From: Apoderus coryli
Taxonomy: Eukaryota > Arthropoda > Insecta > Coleoptera > Attelabidae
Assembly: GCA_911728435.2 (NCBI GenBank)
Contig: OU452209.1
Span: 11,328,869 to 11,392,868 of the forward strand
Direction: 5' to 3'
DNA length: 64,000 bases
Part shown: one piece after another, positions 13,801-28,800 of the stretch
Layout of the letters: each line of letters starts with the position of its first letter
Position numbering within the stretch: the first letter of the stretch is position 1
Made by a program: the position numbers and the translations under genes
The notes under the pieces: model-generated
Databases searched by the model: none
Told to the model about the DNA's origin: nothing
The model's input: only the letters and a program-made list of their open reading frames with translations

Positions 13801-16800
13801 AAATCTGTCTTGGTGGAGGTCATTCGTCATACGTCAATCGGTTCTGGAGAACAGAACTTTGGCTATGGATTTGGGAGTTTATCTTAATGCTTCTCTGTCA
13901 TATACAGCTCAGATATAGCGTTCCAGGTCGCGGGCATTGTCGGTTTAGGGGTTTGTCAAGCGCTGCTCTGCGGATTTTACTAATATATGGACACAACCCT
14001 CGTGAGACCTCACCTTGCGTATGCCACTGCCGTATGGGCTCCGGCATATGCTTGTCATATTGCCACTACTGAGAGAATTCAGCACCGGTTGATCAGATTT
14101 ATAAAGGGTTTTCCAATAAGAGGTGTTATTTTGAATAGCCCGCTATTTCGGTATATGTCACTTTTGGAGCTGTCATTTTTTGACATTTGATACAATTAGA
14201 AACTACGCCATTAATAAAAATGGAACGATACACGATTCAACAACGCATTGAAATTATTAAAATTCAGTATAAAAATGGTGAAAATTTGGCATAGACGGTT
14301 CGTAAAACTCGAACATTTTTGGGTCGTCGTGAAGCACCTTGTCGGACCGCAATAGAGAAATTGGTGGAAAAATTCGAGCTGTTGGGACAAGTTAGTGATG
14401 TGAGGAATAAAACCCGTGCACATCGCTCAAGAACAGCAGAGAATATTGCTGCTGTAGCGGAAAGTGTTCAAGAAAACCCAGGTTTGTTTATTCCTCGTCG
14501 TTCTTGGGAATTAGCCATTCCAAAAACGTCATTATGGCCGGAATTGGATGGTATTGATCTGGACGTTTACTTTCAACAAGACGGCGCTACGTGCCACACA
14601 AGTAACGAAACCATTGATATTTTACGTGAAAAGTTTCCGGACAGTGTTATCTCTCGAAGAGGTGATCAAAATTGGCCAGCGAGATCTTGCGATTTAACAC
14701 CTTGCGACTTCTTCCTTTGGGGCCACGTGAAAGAGATGGTCTACAGCAACAGCCCAGCGTCGATTCAAGACCTCAAAGATGGAATTCGTGAGGCTACCGA
14801 AGACATAGGGCAGCCACTTTGCAATTTGGTTATGGAAAATTTCATGAAAAGGATATGGTCCTGTATGCGTAGTCGTGGTGGTCATTTGGCTGATGTTACT
14901 TTCCATTATTAGCGACATACCTTCCTCTTTATAATAAAATAAACATCCGATCATTTATCTCAAAAAATTGCATTTTCCTTTGAATATCAAAATAACCTCT
15001 TCTTGGAAAACCCTTTACATGCCGGGATCCACCTCTCGACCACGTGTATGATTATGAGGTGCTCCTGAGTGAGATTCGGATGAAAAACTTGAGCGGACAC
15101 AGCCGCTTCAGGGACCTCACCCTATTTTACAAGATTCTGAATAAAATTATGCCATTATCTTGCCTGCTCTCAGTGGGGTTCTATGTTACTGCTAGGCTTG
15201 TGAGGGGGTCTCATCTATTTCATGCGGCTTTCCACCGCACCAATTATGCGCGAAATGGCTTTATCGCAAGAGCATCCCGTTTGGACTTATTTTCTTCTTT
15301 CAGAGAGTTTCTTCGGGTTATGGGGGGAGGTTATATGACGAATTAATTTTTCATTTCATTTCTTTATGACTCAAATCTATTAAAGGAAAACTCTGACCCA
15401 TATGGCTTATGTTAGTATATTCACCATATTCTAGGACATTCAATATAGAACTCTGCTAGATCTTAGAGAAGGTAGGTAGGTTCCTACGGGAAATTCTTGA
15501 CTATATTAGTCTCACGCACCAGAACTTCAAGATAACTATCTTGGAGATTACGTATACTGTGATTTATTTTTGTACCTGCCAACTAAAGCTGCGACATTCG
15601 TATAAATAATAAAAGACGCCACAGAGCCCAGTATACAACCAACCAGAAGTGAACCCACAGCATCTGCTATTGGATTATTCGTTACTGAAGATATGGCCAT
15701 ACAACCACCAGCTACTACAACACCAATAACGGCAGCAAAATCTTCCAGTAACACCACATTTACGCTGGGATCTTGACCTCGCATAACTAAAAATAAATAC
15801 ATATTTTTTCTACAAGCCTGTGAACTTTTTATCTTAAGCTTACAAAGAAAACTCACTGTAATCTTTTACCGCCATATTCGCATCTTTCGCTCCTTTCCGT
15901 ATTGAATCGAATGCTACCAACCATGTGGCGCCCTCTGATACAAGGGATGCTCCTAATATGAAATAGGCCTTAAAAACATTAATAATAAGGCCTCTAAAAC
16001 AATTTGAAATATCATCTAAAACATGTTAACTCAAGGTATACAAAATTTTAAGTAACATTCACATCAACAACTCGTATAGAACTGAATGCATAGTTGAAAG
16101 CTATTCGAATAAGCCCAGGGTTTAAGTAATTACAACTTGTTCCTATAATTTTCTGATTTGTCTGTTAAAAAAAAAAAAAACAACAACTTTTAAAAATGTG
16201 TTACCGCATTCTCCCGAAAGTTGAAATATCGATATCGCCTCAATACTATATATTTATATTGGAGTTCATTGGATGGTGGACATTATAATCTAATTTCTGT
16301 TATTTTGCTTGTCTTGGACTGAGGTTCACAATCATACATACACAAGAATGTTTTGGAACAATTTTTTAATAATAGAATAGTGTGACGAATATTAATGTCC
16401 CTTACGCTTAGAGATAAATAAATACATCCGGCAACACCGCTAGGCATCTAGTCATACTCGCGCTGCTTTTATCGTCAACCGGGATCGAATAGAATGGAAG
16501 AAGACTGGAAAGGTCCAGAACGTTATTGTGTGCTGTGGAAGGCGACCTGGTTTTTGCATATTCCATCCATAGTGTGGATAGTGCCTGTATTTTTTGTGGT
16601 ATATGACGCTGATATAACGAATATGAGTCAGACTAAATGTAACTTATTTGCTCATATCGCAAAGCTTTTCTGTGACCCGTTGGCTAACGGTGGTCGATTT
16701 CTAGAGGAACTGCAGATGATCGATAACTGAGCGATGACTTGGATTAGGAGTCTCAATACAGCGAAGTGCACAATCCTGCATATTGGCCATACCAATTCTA

Positions 16801-19800
16801 AACAATTGTATTACCTGAATGGTGAGATTCTACGATTTGGACAGCAGCAGGAGTTGAGAGTCATAATAACATCAGATTTTAAATTGTAACCCCATAACAC
16901 ACATAGTGAAACGTCCTATCAAGATATTGTTTTTACAGCGAGCGTTTCAAGGCCCGACAAACGATTTGATTGTAAGGATTTACAAAACTGACACAAATCC
17001 CGTACTCGAGTTTGCTCAGACAATAGGGTGTCCATATTATGTCAAGAATATTTAGGCCATCGGGGAGACAAGACTTCAGAAAGAAGACCAAACACAAGAG
17101 AATCCTTTACTAAGTCCGGCTCACGAAATCAGGGAGGAGAGCAAAAGAGAGACAAAGATGTTCTAAAGACCAACATGAAGAAATGTAGCTTAGATGTAAA
17201 GAACAACTGGGAGCAGATCGCTAACGACCGACCAAGATGGATTTACGAGGGCCGTAAAGTTTTTGAAGAGCAACGTCGACGACATGAAGATGCGAAGAGA
17301 CAGCATCGAAAGGAGAGAAAGCACATCGATGGGGCAGCGCACCTACAACAGCTAGTAAATGGTGGTGATGGGGTTTGTCAGTTTTGTGGCTCTAGGATCG
17401 GTCAGTTTAGCCATCTTGGAGTTCACAACCGAAGTTGGAATAATTCATACTCGTTAGTGAGGGAATGCTGATGATGATGACAAGATACTCATTTACGTCT
17501 GGAACTCGTTGCCTGAGGATGTGGTTAGAGCTGGCTCATTGAATAGCTTTAATAATAGTCTAGACAGTGCTCAAAATATCGTTAGAGGCCAATTATTTTA
17601 CTATGCGCATTCAAAAATTAAGTTCAATTAGAAATGGGCTTGTTTAACAAAACAAGACTTCCTTCCTTCCTTCCCTTTGGCCTCTACACTTAAGTAATAC
17701 AGCCATCTTTGTAATTCTTGGACCTACAGTTTAGCGTGGAATCCGAACCACGGTCATCGACCGCCAGATGCCAGCACCCACGACGATATAGTCAATAACT
17801 ACTTGGCATAGGCAAGTCTACCGACTCGACCGGGAGCACCGTCCACCCATCCAACCACCATCCACGCGACTAGATATTGCGATATCATAAACACGTCGAT
17901 ACGCGCTTGCACATGTGGGCATCTCCCGCCCCAAGACTTAATTCCTAGTTTGTCTGTCAGCACTATATTTTCACCAGAGGGCCGTTTCGTCGATCCACGA
18001 CTCATCAGTGAGGATCGGTCAGTAGTTGACAGCTAAACTCTCTAAATTCTGTGTATAATAAGTTAAATTAGTTTGATCTAGTGACTGTTTCATCGGTTTA
18101 CCTCATACTGTGATATTGTTAATATTAACAAATAGATGATACGTATGATTCACAAAGCATAAAGATATCTCTCACTTTGTGGAAGAGAACCTATTGGAAT
18201 ATCTTTCAACGGAAGAAAACTGGGCAAGACATTTTTTTTTGTAGTAAGAGAAAAAAATTATTTGTAGTAATTTTGTACATATTCTTTTAACTATTGTTTT
18301 ACATATTATAAAAAAATTATATTTACCCAAAAAAAGTCATGAAAGGGTTGAGGATTAGTTAATCCATGAATACCATGATAAAAAGACAATCCAGTGCCTA
18401 CACAAAAAATACCAACTCCTGAGATAAGTGATGCTACGTATTTCATGTTTGAATAACCGTATGGGTGATTAAAATCGGCAATCTAAAAATATAATTCAAA
18501 AAATAAATCAAACAGTAGTACAGTGGAATAAAATATAAAATGTATTTTTGGAATAAAGAATAATAATTGTTATCAATTATAAGTATTACGCCATAATAAT
18601 CAAAGCTTCACAAAATAAACACAGTTAATGTAATTTGCCAGACATACAACATTCGATTGCAATGAATATTAAAAGTGAAATTTGTTGAAAATTGTAGTGA
18701 CAATTACAACATTAGCAAATAAGGTCTAGCAGTATTAAAGTTAACCTTATTTTGACATCTGAGCATGCGCATTTGATTTCAAAATAAGGTCAATTTTGAC
18801 TTGACTAATAGAGAGATATTGCACTTGCAAATAAGGTGTTGCAGTATTAAAGTCAACCTTATTTTGACATCTGGGCATGCGCAGATGAAAATAAATTAAG
18901 GTAAATTTTAATAAGGATAGCGCTTGACTTTATTAAAACAGCTATAAGGAATGGTTTTATTTTTGCCTTATTTTATTTACATCTGCGTATGCTCAGATGT
19001 CAAAATACGGTTGCCTTTAATACTGCAAGAATTTATTTGTAAGTGCAATATCTCTTTATTAGTCAAGCAATGTCCGTAATAAAAATTTACCTTATTTTAG
19101 ATTCATATGCGCATGCTCAGATGTCAAAATAAGGTTAACCTTAATACTGCTAGACTTTATTTGCAACTGTATTAATAGGACTTTTCGACACAACGTGATG
19201 TAGTTTTTCTGCTAGTTGTTTCATCATTCAATATTAATTTTTCAAGTTTCTCAACATTTTCTGTAGTGGCCGCCCCTGACCCGATGCTATATGATGAAGT
19301 TTTCCTGGTCTGGGGGGCTTTATTTGAATCGATCGCAAATATTTACGTGCATGCAAAGTTGCGTTAATTTGTTCGTATGCGCAACTTGTTTTGGGCGAAT
19401 AGCTTTATTTGAAATTGCGATTAAACGTGTGCATCCCTACTTGCGTGCACGCAAAGGATGCACTCACTCGCTACGTTGCCAGTTATCTTTGTAGAGATCA
19501 ACCAATCAAGTGTTTGGATTTTATGAAATTTCGACATAGAATAAGAAAACTACGTAGCTTTCGTATTCTATGTTTTCGATGACATATATTTGTTATTGGT
19601 TTGATGTTTTAAGGTTAGAATTTTTTAAATTAATATTAGTTTTTCGGGATTGTTTTTATTAGTAATTTATTTAATACTCCCTAATCTGTGAATTTATTGT
19701 AAAGCATTGATTTATTATTTTTGTTTGTTGTTTGGCGCTATACCAATATACTAAACAATTTTGCAAATTTGTACACGATTTTCATCATAATCATATTATT

Positions 19801-22800
19801 GTTTGTTTTGCTTAAAAGAGCAGTTTTCATTGCTAATATTCGAACTGTGTCGAGTTTGTTCTAAACAGAAATACCATTGTTGTATAGATATACAGACATT
19901 TGTTATTTAATATTTTGTGTTTAATTTTAGCAAAGTCTATATTTATATATTGGATAAACTTTGGTTCCAGCGTTGGTTATGGCAAAGATTAATGTACATT
20001 AATCTTTGGTTATGGTTATAGCAAAGATTACAATCTGTTTTACATTTTAGAACTTTTGAAGATTTTACAGCTTGGAGAACACAGGAAAACAGATAAGTGG
20101 ACTATGCTTCCTGTAGTAAGAATAAATGTCATAATGGAGAAGAAATCATATTATATAACTGCAACAGAAGTTACTCTAGAGGTTGGGCATTTATTTATTG
20201 ATTTACTTAATAATACGGGTGTTTGTGGAAATCTTGCTTTTAGGTTTTGTAAGTACAAATACAAAACGCACATGCAGACTGGAGGTAGGTACTTATTCAT
20301 ATTCATGGTACATGTACCATGATTCGTAGTAGTGGAATGTGCCCCTCACGAATTTCAGGCAACGTGTAATTATGTACATATTTATTATTATCATTGTGTA
20401 TAATTTAATATACATATATATAGCTAAAAATAAACTGTTGAGAATGTGACTTTTTTTACTTCCTGACTTCCTAGCATTAGATTATCTTCAAATTATATAC
20501 ACAATAAATTTAAGTAACATTTTCTCGACATACGAAATGAAAGTTTTTCAGTTGTATCAAGAAATCCTACTACAAAGGAAACTTCAACAGACTCTCTTAT
20601 CGAATACCTTATACAGATTAATATTTTCATTATTTTACTGAAAAACTCATTCCAATTAACATCCCGCCACTTCAAGACCTGGCAATACATTATTATCAAT
20701 TAAATTTTTAAAATTCATATTTAAAACATAAACCACCTGAAATAACTCAAAAAAGAACTTTTAAACTAACAAAATTATTAAAAGATCCACCACGCGATAA
20801 TCAAAATTAAAATTTATTTGATGTGAAATGTCAAAAATAAAATAAACTGACGTCTTCTCATGCATTGCGTGTACGAAAGTTGACTTGCGATCGGTATACC
20901 CCCATGCGCAAAAGTTGCGTGTGGTGTAAATTCATATCGTTCGCAGTGCATTTCAAATAAGCCGTGCACCATTTTGTAATCGCAAATGACGTCATTTGCG
21001 TACACGCAAAGTTGCACCGATTTCAAATAAAGCCCCCCTGGTAATGAACTTATGACGGGAGACTCGAGTTATATATTCCGATGACTTGTGTACGATTGAT
21101 GACAGCTTTTCGGATAATAATAACACAGTTTTTAGGAAATTTAGTTTTCTAACGAATTTCTCGTATAAAGGCAGTCCCAAAAATTGGAAGTCATATATGC
21201 GGTTTGTTAAAGTTGTTGTATTCGATTATAGGAATGTATAAGAATCCTAAAAAGGCACATACCCTGGTCAGTTTAATTTCAGTTTTGATTGAACTGTGAA
21301 ACACGAATGTTTACATGCCCGATGTCCGATCTACAGTGACAAAAGTTTTGTTGACGTTAAAAATAATCCCACCCCCACCAACCTTGTGATTTCAATACCT
21401 CGGAACGTGGATATGCATTTATCCAAACTTAATTACAATAAATTATAAAAGAAAACTGACTTTGTCTCTAAAGGGGGATCAGTAGACTGTTAGTTTGTCA
21501 TTTGTGTTTGTAATTATTTTATGTTCTGTTTTGTAATTGTGTTTTTTAATTTTTTTATTGTTTACAAATGTAATGATGTTTTTTTTTATACATCAATGTT
21601 AAAAAAATAGCATATATGCTAAAATAAAGATTATTATATCTTAAAATAAACATACGTCTTCTCCACCAATTTATTAACAAACTTGTTTCTTTTATAATTA
21701 TGGGGACATGTTGCTAGCGTGCTTAACCTTCTTTAATATACAAATAAATTACTTGTTACCACCTTAGAGGGCGGTTACCAGGTATCTATACCTATTTTTC
21801 CCGGGGCTTTCGACTGCGTGAATCCCGGCTCCTCATTCATACATTGGAACGGAATGGCGTGTTTGCTGTAGAGCTATGAGCGGTGGAACTGAAGTAGTTC
21901 GTTTCCGGTGTTATTGAACTTGTTTATAAATGATATCAGACGGTGTTTTGTTCACAGTGAAAGAGACTTGACATTTTCATATAAGCTATTGAACAATTTG
22001 GTATCGTCTTCCTATCTGTTGGCAAGTATTAATTCCCATGTACCGTCTAGGAATAATAGAGCCTCTCCACTTCTCCACGGGGGATTCTACTGTACGAATT
22101 ACGGACGACATAATTTCATCCCTATAGTGACCAGACTGGTCAATTCTAATTGTCATCACCGATTTCTTTGCAAATATTGGTGAGTTTTTTCGACGCTTGG
22201 GGTGTGGGCTTCATGGTGGCGGTTCGGTGTAATTGGCCGATGGCTATTCTGTTGTGGTCCGGGTGTCTTTACGGTCCTTGCATGGCTCTTGTGAACAGCT
22301 CGAGCATATTTTAGGTTATGTTAGTGTGTTTGAGTTACCTACTGTCTAAATTATGACCAAACTCTTTTGATCTGTATTTATAATAAAAGAAACAAGTCTT
22401 TTTAATAAATTAGTGGAGAGACGACGTACTGTATCCTATGAATAATAAATTGGTGGAGAGACGACGTACTGTATCCTATGAATTACTTTGTTTTTATTAA
22501 TTAATTGCCAAACAATTTATAGTTTGTTTTTGGGATATTAAACAAATTTATCTATTACAGCTTTCGCTAGAAAAAATGCTATTGTTGAATTTCAAACACT
22601 CACCTGTACAGATTTGTGTATTCCATAAGCTAATATCAATTGATTTATAGTATCTGCTAAGGAATGTATAAATTCAGAAAACATACTATGAGATCCAGTA
22701 TACAACCAGGCAATTAGTTTGAATAAACAATTAGCACCATTACTAAAAAAAAATACCATTAAAAATAATATTAATAAGCAACAAATACATTTATTTAAAA

Positions 22801-25800
22801 AAAATTGTATATATAATAAAATAAATAAGTTTATGTCACAGCGGACCAATTTACTGACACGGGATTTTGTTTAAATTAACACGAGCCTCAGTCTATTTTT
22901 GTTGATCCAGACTGAGACATAGGTCGACAAATACTGACGATATCGTTTCGCTCTTATTATAAGCTCTTCAGAGTACTCCTGCCGGAGTTTTGTGTTTTAA
23001 TTATTTTTATATTATTTTTTATTTCTATCGATGACTGCTGGAGTTACACTGTGTCCAAGATAAGAATGGGATATCATTGGAATCTTGGAATGGTAGGAGT
23101 TACAATGTCGGTTAAATTAGACAAAAGTTGTACAACTGACACACCGTTTAAATCGTGTTTTCAAAAGTAAACTAACTTTAACCCTTTTCGATAATTTTTG
23201 AGAAATCGATTCTTTGGGATTTTTAATTATTTCTGACATTATTTTTACAGATATAAAAAATGAAAAGCAGTTTCTCATTGTTACTTTTTGAGGAGAATAA
23301 GATAGCATTTACAAATTTTCACTACGACGCGAAGTTTCGTTTTTGAAAAACCATCATCAACTTGGTTTTTTTCAATACGGCCCTGGTGTTTTTTATTGTT
23401 AAATGTAAAGCCATTTTCAATTCAAAAATATATGGTATATCACATGTGTAAATAAGTTTTCAGTATTTTTAGCTGCTATTTAAAATCATTGAAGAAAAAT
23501 CTCCATAGTTAACTGACTGAATGCAGAGTCGTAGGTTTTGCAAAAACATTCTTTCATCGTTACTTACAATTATTGCTGTCTGATGTGATTAGCAACTACA
23601 GGCCAATTTCCCTTCTTTGTAACTTCTCTTAAGTTGTTGAGATTGTAAAATATCTCAGCTTCAGAATAGATTCTCTGAGCATCAACATGGGTGGTCGTTC
23701 ATGTTTCTAATTTGGCTGTGTTTTCTGAGAACATATATGTTCAGCTATCGATGATCGCCAGCAGGTGGACGTAATTTATACCGATTTTTGCAAAGCATTT
23801 GACCGTATAGATCACCACATATTGTTGTTTAAATTAGACAATTTTGGTTCATCTTATCGTTTGTGAACTTCTTCCGATCATATCTATTCGAATAATCTCG
23901 GTCCTGTTTGTTCAATATCTTCATTATGACCTCATTAAGTCCTTTACGTGTGGTAGGCTTGCTTATGCTGACGATCTGAAGATCTTCCAGCCCATTAATT
24001 CCTTGAATGACTGCGTTCATCTGCAGAGTAATTTGAACACTCTTTGTACCTGGTGCACTGATAACGGTTTAAAGCTTAATGTATCTAAATGCAAGATCGT
24101 TAGTTATTCCAGACTAAAGAATGCATTGAATTTTTATTATGAATTGAACAATGAGTTCGTGGGAAGGCTCAGCGAAATTAAAGATTTGGGTATCGTCTTC
24201 GACAGTGAATTTACATTTATCCAGCAGACCCTCAGTGTAGTATTGAGCGCAAATAAAATGTTGGGTTTCATTATTAGAAATTGTCAGCAATTCAACGATG
24301 TTTTCACGCTAAAGCTTTTGTTTTATGCTTTTATTAGGTCTAAACTGGAATTTGCTGCAATTATATCGAACCCGATATATAATACTCATATCAGATCTTT
24401 GGAGTCTGTTCAGCGACGTTTCCTGAACTATCTAGCCTATAAAGCCGACAATGTTTATCCTCCACGGGGAGTAAATCATGCGTCTTTGCTCTTCCGTTTT
24501 AATGAACCTTCTGTCTTGACCAGAAGAAACATTTACGCAGTCAAGTTTTTATACAAATTATTGCGTAGCGCCGTTGATTGCCCATATCTATTGGGATGTA
24601 TTAGATTTCACGTCCCGCGATTGGGTGCACGACATCTCGTGCCGTTCACTGTGGGCCCAGCAAGGACTAATATTTTGTTACAAAGTCCTGTCTACTTTAT
24701 GTGTGATATTTTTAATCGGTGTTATCGTGGTTTTGACATTCATGGTTCAACTTTATCTGCAATTACTAATAGTTTACTTGATGGATAATTATTATTTTTT
24801 AATATTGAACTATTGTTGATTGCATTTATTATTGTAGTACTTAATATTGAATTATTAAGGCGGCAAGTGTGCATAATGTGAATATACGTTTTGACAATTT
24901 TACCATACCGCAGCATGCTGGTAGTAGATTTGAGGGTTGCTTTTCATACGCTGCCCCATATTTATTGAACAGGTACTGTGACTTACTGCAATTGCCAACT
25001 AGGCAATTTCAAGATAATTTAAAGGAAATGTTGTTTAATTGAGACAGCTCTGTTTTGTTTTTTTAATGTAATGTAATTGAACTGTTTTTGTTTTCATTTG
25101 TTACTTTATTGTTTTTATTGTGAATTAATTAGTTATGTTGGAAATATAGGTAGAGTAGAAGAATGGCCTTGAGCCAAATCTCTTACCTTTTGCACAAAGT
25201 TGGATAGTTAGATTACAGATTGTAATATCGCAATGTATGTTATTTTTGTATTTTATGTTTGTGCAATAAATGATTTATTTATTTATTTATTTATAATTGT
25301 ATTAATATAGTTAGATGTTTATTTACGAAAAGAACTGAAAGTATTCTTGGACAAAGTGTGTTAATTTTTCATTATTGTGTAGGTATGTTCGCGCTGGGTA
25401 ACTGGGATTTTGACATTATGGAATATTTTATCACTTTTTTTATTGTTTTGTTTTGTAACGTATTTATTTGGTTGTTTTTTCTTTTCTACTTGATTTATAT
25501 GTTTTTTTTTTTAATTAATTCGAAAATGTATTGATTTTCATGTATGTGCGTCTGACCTGTTGAGAATAAATGCTTCTTATTATTATTATTGTTGAAACTA
25601 GAAGACATCGTTATATTTTGGACACCTTATATGCATTTATTCTATGTTTATATAGTTTGATAGATGTCAGTTTGAATTAAAAAAAATATTCGTCAATCTA
25701 CGTGTCAGACTTTTCATTTATAAAAGTTCTTAAGGTCTATTTAAAAACCTCAACATGGTAGCAGAGCGTGGTTGCTGGTTTAGAATTTAATGCTGTAGAA

Positions 25801-28800
25801 CTATAAATAAAGAAAAGTAAAAACAGTGTTCAAAAAAGCTGGTCAAGTCTGTCAAAGTTACAAAAGCATTCCTTTGAAGAAAAAATGGATGTGAGTAAAG
25901 CTCTAATAGGTTTACTTGAAGGTAAAACAAATTGGACTACATGGAAATACAAACTATGCATTTTATTGAGAGGAATTAAAGGTGGTCTGGATGTAATTGA
26001 AGGTAAACTGGTTGCACCTAAGCCTGTAGAAGAAAATGCAATAGCAGAAGTAAAATCCAAGTATGAAAAAGATTTGTTAGACTTCAATCAAGCTGACAGT
26101 AGCGTCCTTTTAATTTTGACTGTTAATATGACACAAGAAACTTTAGAAAAAGTTATGCGATTTTCAAATGCTAGAGATGTTTGGTTGGAATTGCACAGAT
26201 TATATGATGGCAATGTCGAGGACAAGACGTATGACGTTTGTATGCAATTTTTTAGTTATATAAGACAAGCTGAAGATGATATTGCAACTCATACCTCGAA
26301 GTTGAAGAATCTGTGGAATGATCTACAAAAAGAAATCTCTAAAGACAAAATAACTGCAATAAATCCATGCAAGTGCGATTTACCTGATGTTCTGCTAATT
26401 TGTAAAATTTTAGAGACCTTGCCTGCTGAGTATTTCTCATTCAAGTCAAGCTGGATGTTAATGTCAAGTAAAGATAGAACTATAGACAACTTAACAAATC
26501 AACTGTGTGCATATGAGAAAGCGTTACGTGGTAAAACTGAAACCAAGCAGGATGTGTTACATATTTCAAGTAAAAGAACCCATTTTACCTGTAATTATTG
26601 CAAATTAAGAGGGCATAAAGTACGCGATTGTCCCAAATGGAAAGCAGATGGTAAGCCGCCTAAGCATAAGAAACAAAAGGATAATATAAATAAAACAAAT
26701 TCCTTACTTGCTGTTACAACTGACATTCTTTTCTGTGAAAGTGATGAAAATAGTTGGTATGTCGATAACGGAGCGACGAATCATATCACCAACCAAAGTG
26801 AGTGGTTTGAAAGCTATGTACCATTTGATGATCAACACCAAGTTATCACAGCAAATGGAAATTCAGTAGCAGCCCTCGGCCATGGTACAATAAGAGTGGA
26901 AACACGTGTCAACAAAAAGAAGCATGAGTTTTTACTTCGAAATGTATGGTTAGTACCTAGTATAAGGAAGAATTTGTTTTCAACTCTATTCACACAAGAT
27001 AGAAATCCTGAAAGTGAGTTTGTTTCTACGACAAAGCATTGCCGTTTCAAGTTAAATGGGGAAATCGTTTTAGTGGGATCTAGAAATGTATCAGGAGGCT
27101 TATATAAATTGGATATGATAAGCATAAGGCCCTCTTTACCAAAAGAAGTCAATTTAGTCAGCAACAACAATGTGTTACAACTATATCACGAGCGATTTGG
27201 GCATCAAAATAAGAGACATGTAAGAAATATTTTGAAGCGTGAACTAGACATAGAGGTTAACCTAGACAGTGAACTTTGTGAAGGCTGTTTGTATGGGAAA
27301 GCTCATGTTTTGAAATTTGGCACCCGAGAAAGAGCTACAGTACCAGGTGAGCTTATACACACTGATGTGTGTGGTCCTTTTGAAGAGTCATTTTCTGGCT
27401 ATCGCTATTATGTATTGTTCAAAGATGACTTCAGCAGGTACCGTTTTATTTATTTTATTAAGAACAAATCAGAAGTGGCAGATAAGTTAACACTAGTTTT
27501 GGCTGAAATTGAAGCAGCAAAATATGACACAAAGGAGCTTTTGTCGGACAATGGTGGTGAATTTGACAACAAAATAGTAAGAAAGATTCTTGGCCATCGT
27601 GGCATAAGACAGAGATTAATCATGCCATATACACCACAACAGAATGGCTGTTCAGAAAGGGAAAATAGAACAGTTGTGGAGACTGCTAGAGCCTTAATGC
27701 ATGCTAGAGATGGATTATTTGATCAAAAATTTTGGGCAGAAATGATCAATACATCTGTGTATATCCTAAACAGAACGAGTCAATCAGGGGTAGATGAAAA
27801 ATCTCCTTATGAAGTTTGGCACGAGAAAAAGCCTAACCTGAAACACCTAAGAGTAATAGGTAGTACTTGCTACGCACATGTACCTAAAAGTAGACGTAAG
27901 AAAATGGATAAGAAAGCTGTCAAAGGTATTCTCATGGGTTACGAAAATGATGATGGTTACAGGATTTGGTCAATAAAACAGAAAAAACTTGTTAGATCAA
28001 GAGACGTCATTTTTGATGAATTTAAACCTTTAGAAATTCCAAAACAAGCAGACAATATTTGTCTTCCTTTGTTACCAATAGAATTTGAACAAGAAGTGCC
28101 ACAAAATTCATCAAATAATGAAGATGTTGAGGATCAGATGGAACAAGAACAACAGTTGTCTGAAGAAGACCAAATTGATCAAGATTTCGAGGCAATAGAC
28201 CCAACAGATGTGCCAGATCCAATAGAAACAGAACATGAGAATAGTATAGTACCACAAGACTTAGAAGACCAAATTAAAACAAGAAGACAACTGAGGGACA
28301 GAACAAAAATAAGAAAACCGGTTCGTTTTGACGAATATGCTATGATAGTTGCTGCAGAAATAAGTGAACCCAAGGAGCCACTAAGCTACAAAGACGCTGT
28401 TACTTGTAAGGAGAAAGAACACTGGATTTCGGCAATGAACAAGGAAATACAGTCACTACAGGAAAATTGTACATGGGAGGTTAAGATGTTACCACCAGGA
28501 AAGAAGGCGATACCTTGTAAGTGGGTGTACAAATTGAAGACGAATCCAGATGGGACCATTGATAAGTACAAAGCTCGACTAGTGATAAAAGGGTATTCAC
28601 AAAGAAAAGGTGAAGACTACGACCAGACTTACAGCCCCGTAGCTAAAGGAGGAACAATAAGGTCGTTGCTCAGTATTGCTGCTAGCAAAAACATGACACT
28701 CACTCAGTTTGACATATGTACTGCATTTCTATATGGTAAACTTATTGAAGAAGTTTATATGAAGCAACCAGAGGGATACGAAGATGGAAGTAATATGGTC

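Noticed and set aside
17028..17471. A 147-residue zinc-finger-like protein gene
   Set aside because: The end motif ([13 protein letters not shown]) and the basic stretch are a LINE ORF2 C-terminus; the flanks are another LINE.
20056..20322. An 88-residue frame inside the GGGGGG-ended element
   Set aside because: No family motif, no splice or poly(A) context, and ordinary length for a chance frame in AT-rich DNA.
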